DNA from: Bryobacterales bacterium
GTDB taxonomy: Bacteria; Acidobacteriota; Terriglobia; Bryobacterales; Bryobacteraceae
Direction of reading: 5' to 3'
Assembly: GCA_003136675.1 (NCBI GenBank)
Contig: PLFE01000162.1
Location: forward strand, 7,874-52,502
DNA length: 44,629 bases
A program made the translations under genes and the position numbers. Under the pieces are notes generated by a model. It did not search any database and was not told where the DNA came from. It worked only from the letters and a program-made list of their open reading frames with translations. Shown here piece by piece: positions 42,571 to 44,629 of the stretch (the first letter of the stretch is position 1; each line of letters opens with the position of its first letter).

Positions 42571-43854
42571 CTACAAGTTAGAGTAAGCGTCATCCAGCAA
42601 CTCAATGACATGCATCACCCGCTGCTTACCGCCCGAGCGGCGGACGCCGGCTTCGAGTTGGAGCATGCAACCGGGGTTTGCCGTCGCGATCACATCCGGC
42701 TGCACTGACTCGACGTTGGCCATCTTCTCATCCAGAATTCGCATCGCCATTTCCGTTTGCAGCACGTTATAGATACCGGCGCTGCCGCAGCAAACGTCCG
42801 CCATCGGCATCTCGCGAAACTCAATGCCGGGAATCTGCGCGAGCAACTGGCGGGGTGCCTTCCTGATCTTCTGGCCGTGCGCCAGGTGGCAGGAATCCTG
42901 ATAGGTCACGCGCATCTTCATCGCACCCATTTCACGATTCAGTTCGATGCCGGCCAGAAACTCCGTGGCGTCTTTCATCAGCGCCACAAATCGCTCGGCC
43001 TTGCGGGCATACAAATGGTCATGCCCCAACAAGTGCCCATACTCCTTCAAAGTGGACCCGCACCCCGCCGCATTGCTGATCACAGCGTCAAAGCCGCCAT
43101 CCAGAATCGCATCGATATTTCGCCGGGCCAGCGGACGTGCGCTTTCGGGCAATCCCGAATGCACGTGCAGTGCGCCGCAGCAAGTCTGTCCGGCCGGGAT
43201 CACCACTTCGCATCCGTTCCGCTGCAACACCCTTACCGTGGCCTCATTCAAGCGCGCAAAAGAAACGCTTCCAATGCAGCCCGCCAGCATCGCCACGCGA
43301 TAGCGCCGCTCGCCGTGCGCGGGGTAGGTTTTGCCGATCTGTCCAAAGAAAAAGGGCGCTTCGGCGCGCGGCGTCAACGCTTCCAAATCCTCCAAACCGA
43401 ACAGGCTCAGCACGTGTGTAGCGCGAACCAGGCTTTGTAATCCGGTGGCCTGATAGAGCCAGAGCGCCGAACCGGCGATGGTCAACAGCGCAGGCGAGGG
43501 AAGCAGCCGGTCGAAAATGAAGCCGCGCAGAACACGAACGGGCCAGCTTCGCTGCGTCTTCGATTCAATTTCAGCGCGCGCGGCTTCAATCAGCCGGCCG
43601 TATTCCACACCGGACGGACATGCGGTCTCACAGGCGCGGCACGCGAGACAAAGATCCAGATGCTCGCGATACTCGTCGCTGATCGCCGCGCCCTCGGATA
43701 CCTGAACCATTTGATAGATCCGTCCACGCGGGGAATCCATCTCCACGGCCAACTGGCGGTACGTGGGACAGGCCTGCAAGCAAAGGCCGCAGTGCACGCA
43801 GCGGTCGAGATCCTCAGTTTGAGGTGAATCAGAGACGACGGTAAAGACGGCCAC
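42571..43854 (-). CDS. glcF: glycolate oxidase iron-sulphur subunit
   Basis: About 427 residues from a GTG at 43854; the longer frame to 43908 is antisense-like and overlaps glcE more. Two ferredoxin-type 4Fe-4S motifs are seen: CVHCGLCLQACPTY and CLACRACETACPSG. Two CCG domains follow: AGCIGSV with TCCGALHVHSG and NAAGCGS, then DSCHLAHG with VCCGSAGIYN and NPGCMLQ. It passes electrons from the flavin subunits of glycolate dehydrogenase, which oxidises glycolate to glyoxylate, towards the respiratory chain. It overlaps the end of glcE by 26 nt, forming the usual glcEF order. Confidence 0.93.
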   Translation of the reverse strand: MAVFTVVSDSPQTEDLDRCVHCGLCLQACPTYRQLAVEMDSPRGRIYQMVQVSEGAAISDEYREHLDLCLACRACETACPSGVEYGRLIEAARAEIESKTQRSWPVRVLRGFIFDRLLPSPALLTIAGSALWLYQATGLQSLVRATHVLSLFGLEDLEALTPRAEAPFFFGQIGKTYPAHGERRYRVAMLAGCIGSVSFARLNEATVRVLQRNGCEVVIPAGQTCCGALHVHSGLPESARPLARRNIDAILDGGFDAVISNAAGCGSTLKEYGHLLGHDHLYARKAERFVALMKDATEFLAGIELNREMGAMKMRVTYQDSCHLAHGQKIRKAPRQLLAQIPGIEFREMPMADVCCGSAGIYNVLQTEMAMRILDEKMANVESVQPDVIATANPGCMLQLEAGVRRSGGKQRVMHVIELLDDAYSNL

Positions 43855-44629
43855 GGTTGAGTAAGAGATCTGGGTCGAACATGCGCTTGACCTTCTCCAT
43901 GATCGCAAAGTCTGTACCGGGCGCCGGCCAGAGGTCGAGTTGATTCCGCGCGGCTTCGGGCGCGAATTCGATAATCGCCCTGGCGCCGGCGGATGCGGCT
44001 TGCGGCAGCCAGGCCGCGGCCGACGCCGACCGGATGAAGAATGCGTAGATTACGCCGGTGCCGGCGCGCGCGATCGCGGGTACGCCCAAAGTCTCCATGA
44101 TCGCGCCAACCTGGTCGAGCGTACAGGAGATGCGTACCACCGCGCCATCGCGATACTTCGCCAAAAAGCGCGGCGTCAGGTTTTGAATATCCTGCCAGAA
44201 GCCGGCACTGCCCGTGCGCGCGTCTCCCAAAGCAACCATTTCTCTTTCGCAGCGCTCCAGCAAAGCCTCATTCCCGCCGAAGCGTAGCGCCAGCGTCCAG
44301 ATCGCGGGTGAATCGGAGAGCCCCTCTTGCACGGCCATGGCTGGGTTCAAAAGGTCGATCGCCGCCGGCTGCAATGGTCCGCGAATCAGTTTGTCCCGTG
44401 CTTGAATCGCCGCGGCGCAATTTGAGAACGCGATGGCGAAAGTCCTCTCGCCCGGCGGCAATGGGAACACCTTGAAATTCACCGAGGTGACCACGGCCAG
44501 CGTTCCGAAAGATCCAATCATCAACTTGCCCATATCCAGCCCGGCGACGTTCTTCACCACCATGCCGCCGGTGTCCACCAACCGGCCATTCATCATGGCG
44601 AATTGCATGCCGATCACACAGTCCCGAGC
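43829..44629 (-). CDS. glcE: glycolate oxidase FAD-binding subunit (5' end outside window)
   Basis: 267 residues are visible; the frame is open through the right edge (upstream of the GTG at 44617 it continues as ARDCVIG), so the N-terminal FAD-binding part is missing. MNGRLVDTGGMVVKNVAGLDMGKLMIGSFGTLAVV is typical of GlcE, whose family reads VMKNVAGYD...LMAGAWGTLGV at this place. The C-terminal region with RMFDPDLLLNRGRL matches the end of FAD-linked oxidases. glcD would be expected just outside the window. Confidence 0.92.
   Translation of the reverse strand, partial: ARDCVIGMQFAMMNGRLVDTGGMVVKNVAGLDMGKLMIGSFGTLAVVTSVNFKVFPLPPGERTFAIAFSNCAAAIQARDKLIRGPLQPAAIDLLNPAMAVQEGLSDSPAIWTLALRFGGNEALLERCEREMVALGDARTGSAGFWQDIQNLTPRFLAKYRDGAVVRISCTLDQVGAIMETLGVPAIARAGTGVIYAFFIRSASAAAWLPQAASAGARAIIEFAPEAARNQLDLWPAPGTDFAIMEKVKRMFDPDLLLNRGRLYRRL

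Overview
The window (about 60% G+C by eye, densely packed, mostly minus-strand operons) looks like chromosomal DNA of an acidobacterium, probably of the Solibacter/Bryobacter type. This rests on family content: an Oar-like TonB-dependent receptor with an N-terminal carboxypeptidase-regulatory domain, a BlaI/M56 regulatory pair, a MoxR-DUF58-BatA operon and several small proteins of acidobacterial style. There is no phage, transposase, CRISPR array, tRNA or rRNA.

Layout. (1) 1-5883, minus: secreted DUF5666-like protein, TonB-dependent receptor, an 86-residue protein, and a YXWGXW-type lipoprotein that runs off the left edge through 30-bp tandem repeats. (2) 6087-8992, minus: BlaI-like repressor, M56 (BlaR1-like) membrane peptidase and a secreted protein. 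The last two share an unusual roughly 28-residue repeat ending in IHGV, and a 20-bp perfect palindrome sits in the BlaI promoter. (3) 9013-15826, minus: MoxR ATPase, DUF58 protein, BatA-like protein, VWA protein and a small secreted protein. (4) 15931-26829, minus: a complete nine-gene chemosensory operon: soluble MCP with two signalling tips, triple-CheW protein, CheB, HEAT-repeat protein, CheR, receiver, STAS protein, CheY and CheA. It is preceded by a box identical to the FliA (sigma-28) -10 element. (5) 27216-30770, plus: cobalamin-dependent methionine synthase, with a divergent 62-residue Cys-rich protein. (6) 30771-38655, minus: a tryptophan/kynurenine catabolic operon covering most of the route from tryptophan to 4-oxalocrotonate, plus an MFS transporter. 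(7) 38648-41283: two small genes and an ABC exporter. (8) 41284-42488: a decayed zone with a truncated pentapeptide-repeat gene, the relic tail of a second ABC exporter and a gene interrupted by an in-frame amber codon. (9) 42571-44629, minus: glycolate oxidase subunits GlcF and GlcE (GlcE cut by the right edge).

The strongest novelty is in the kynurenine operon. One reading frame fuses a complete 2-amino-3-carboxymuconate-6-semialdehyde decarboxylase (ACMSD) to a complete tryptophan 2,3-dioxygenase (TDO), joining the first enzyme of the pathway to a late one. Catalytic and metal residues of both halves can be placed. The operon has no kynurenine formamidase. The second candidate system is the BlaI-M56 pair, whose presumed sensor is an IHGV repeat array that also exists as a separate exported protein.
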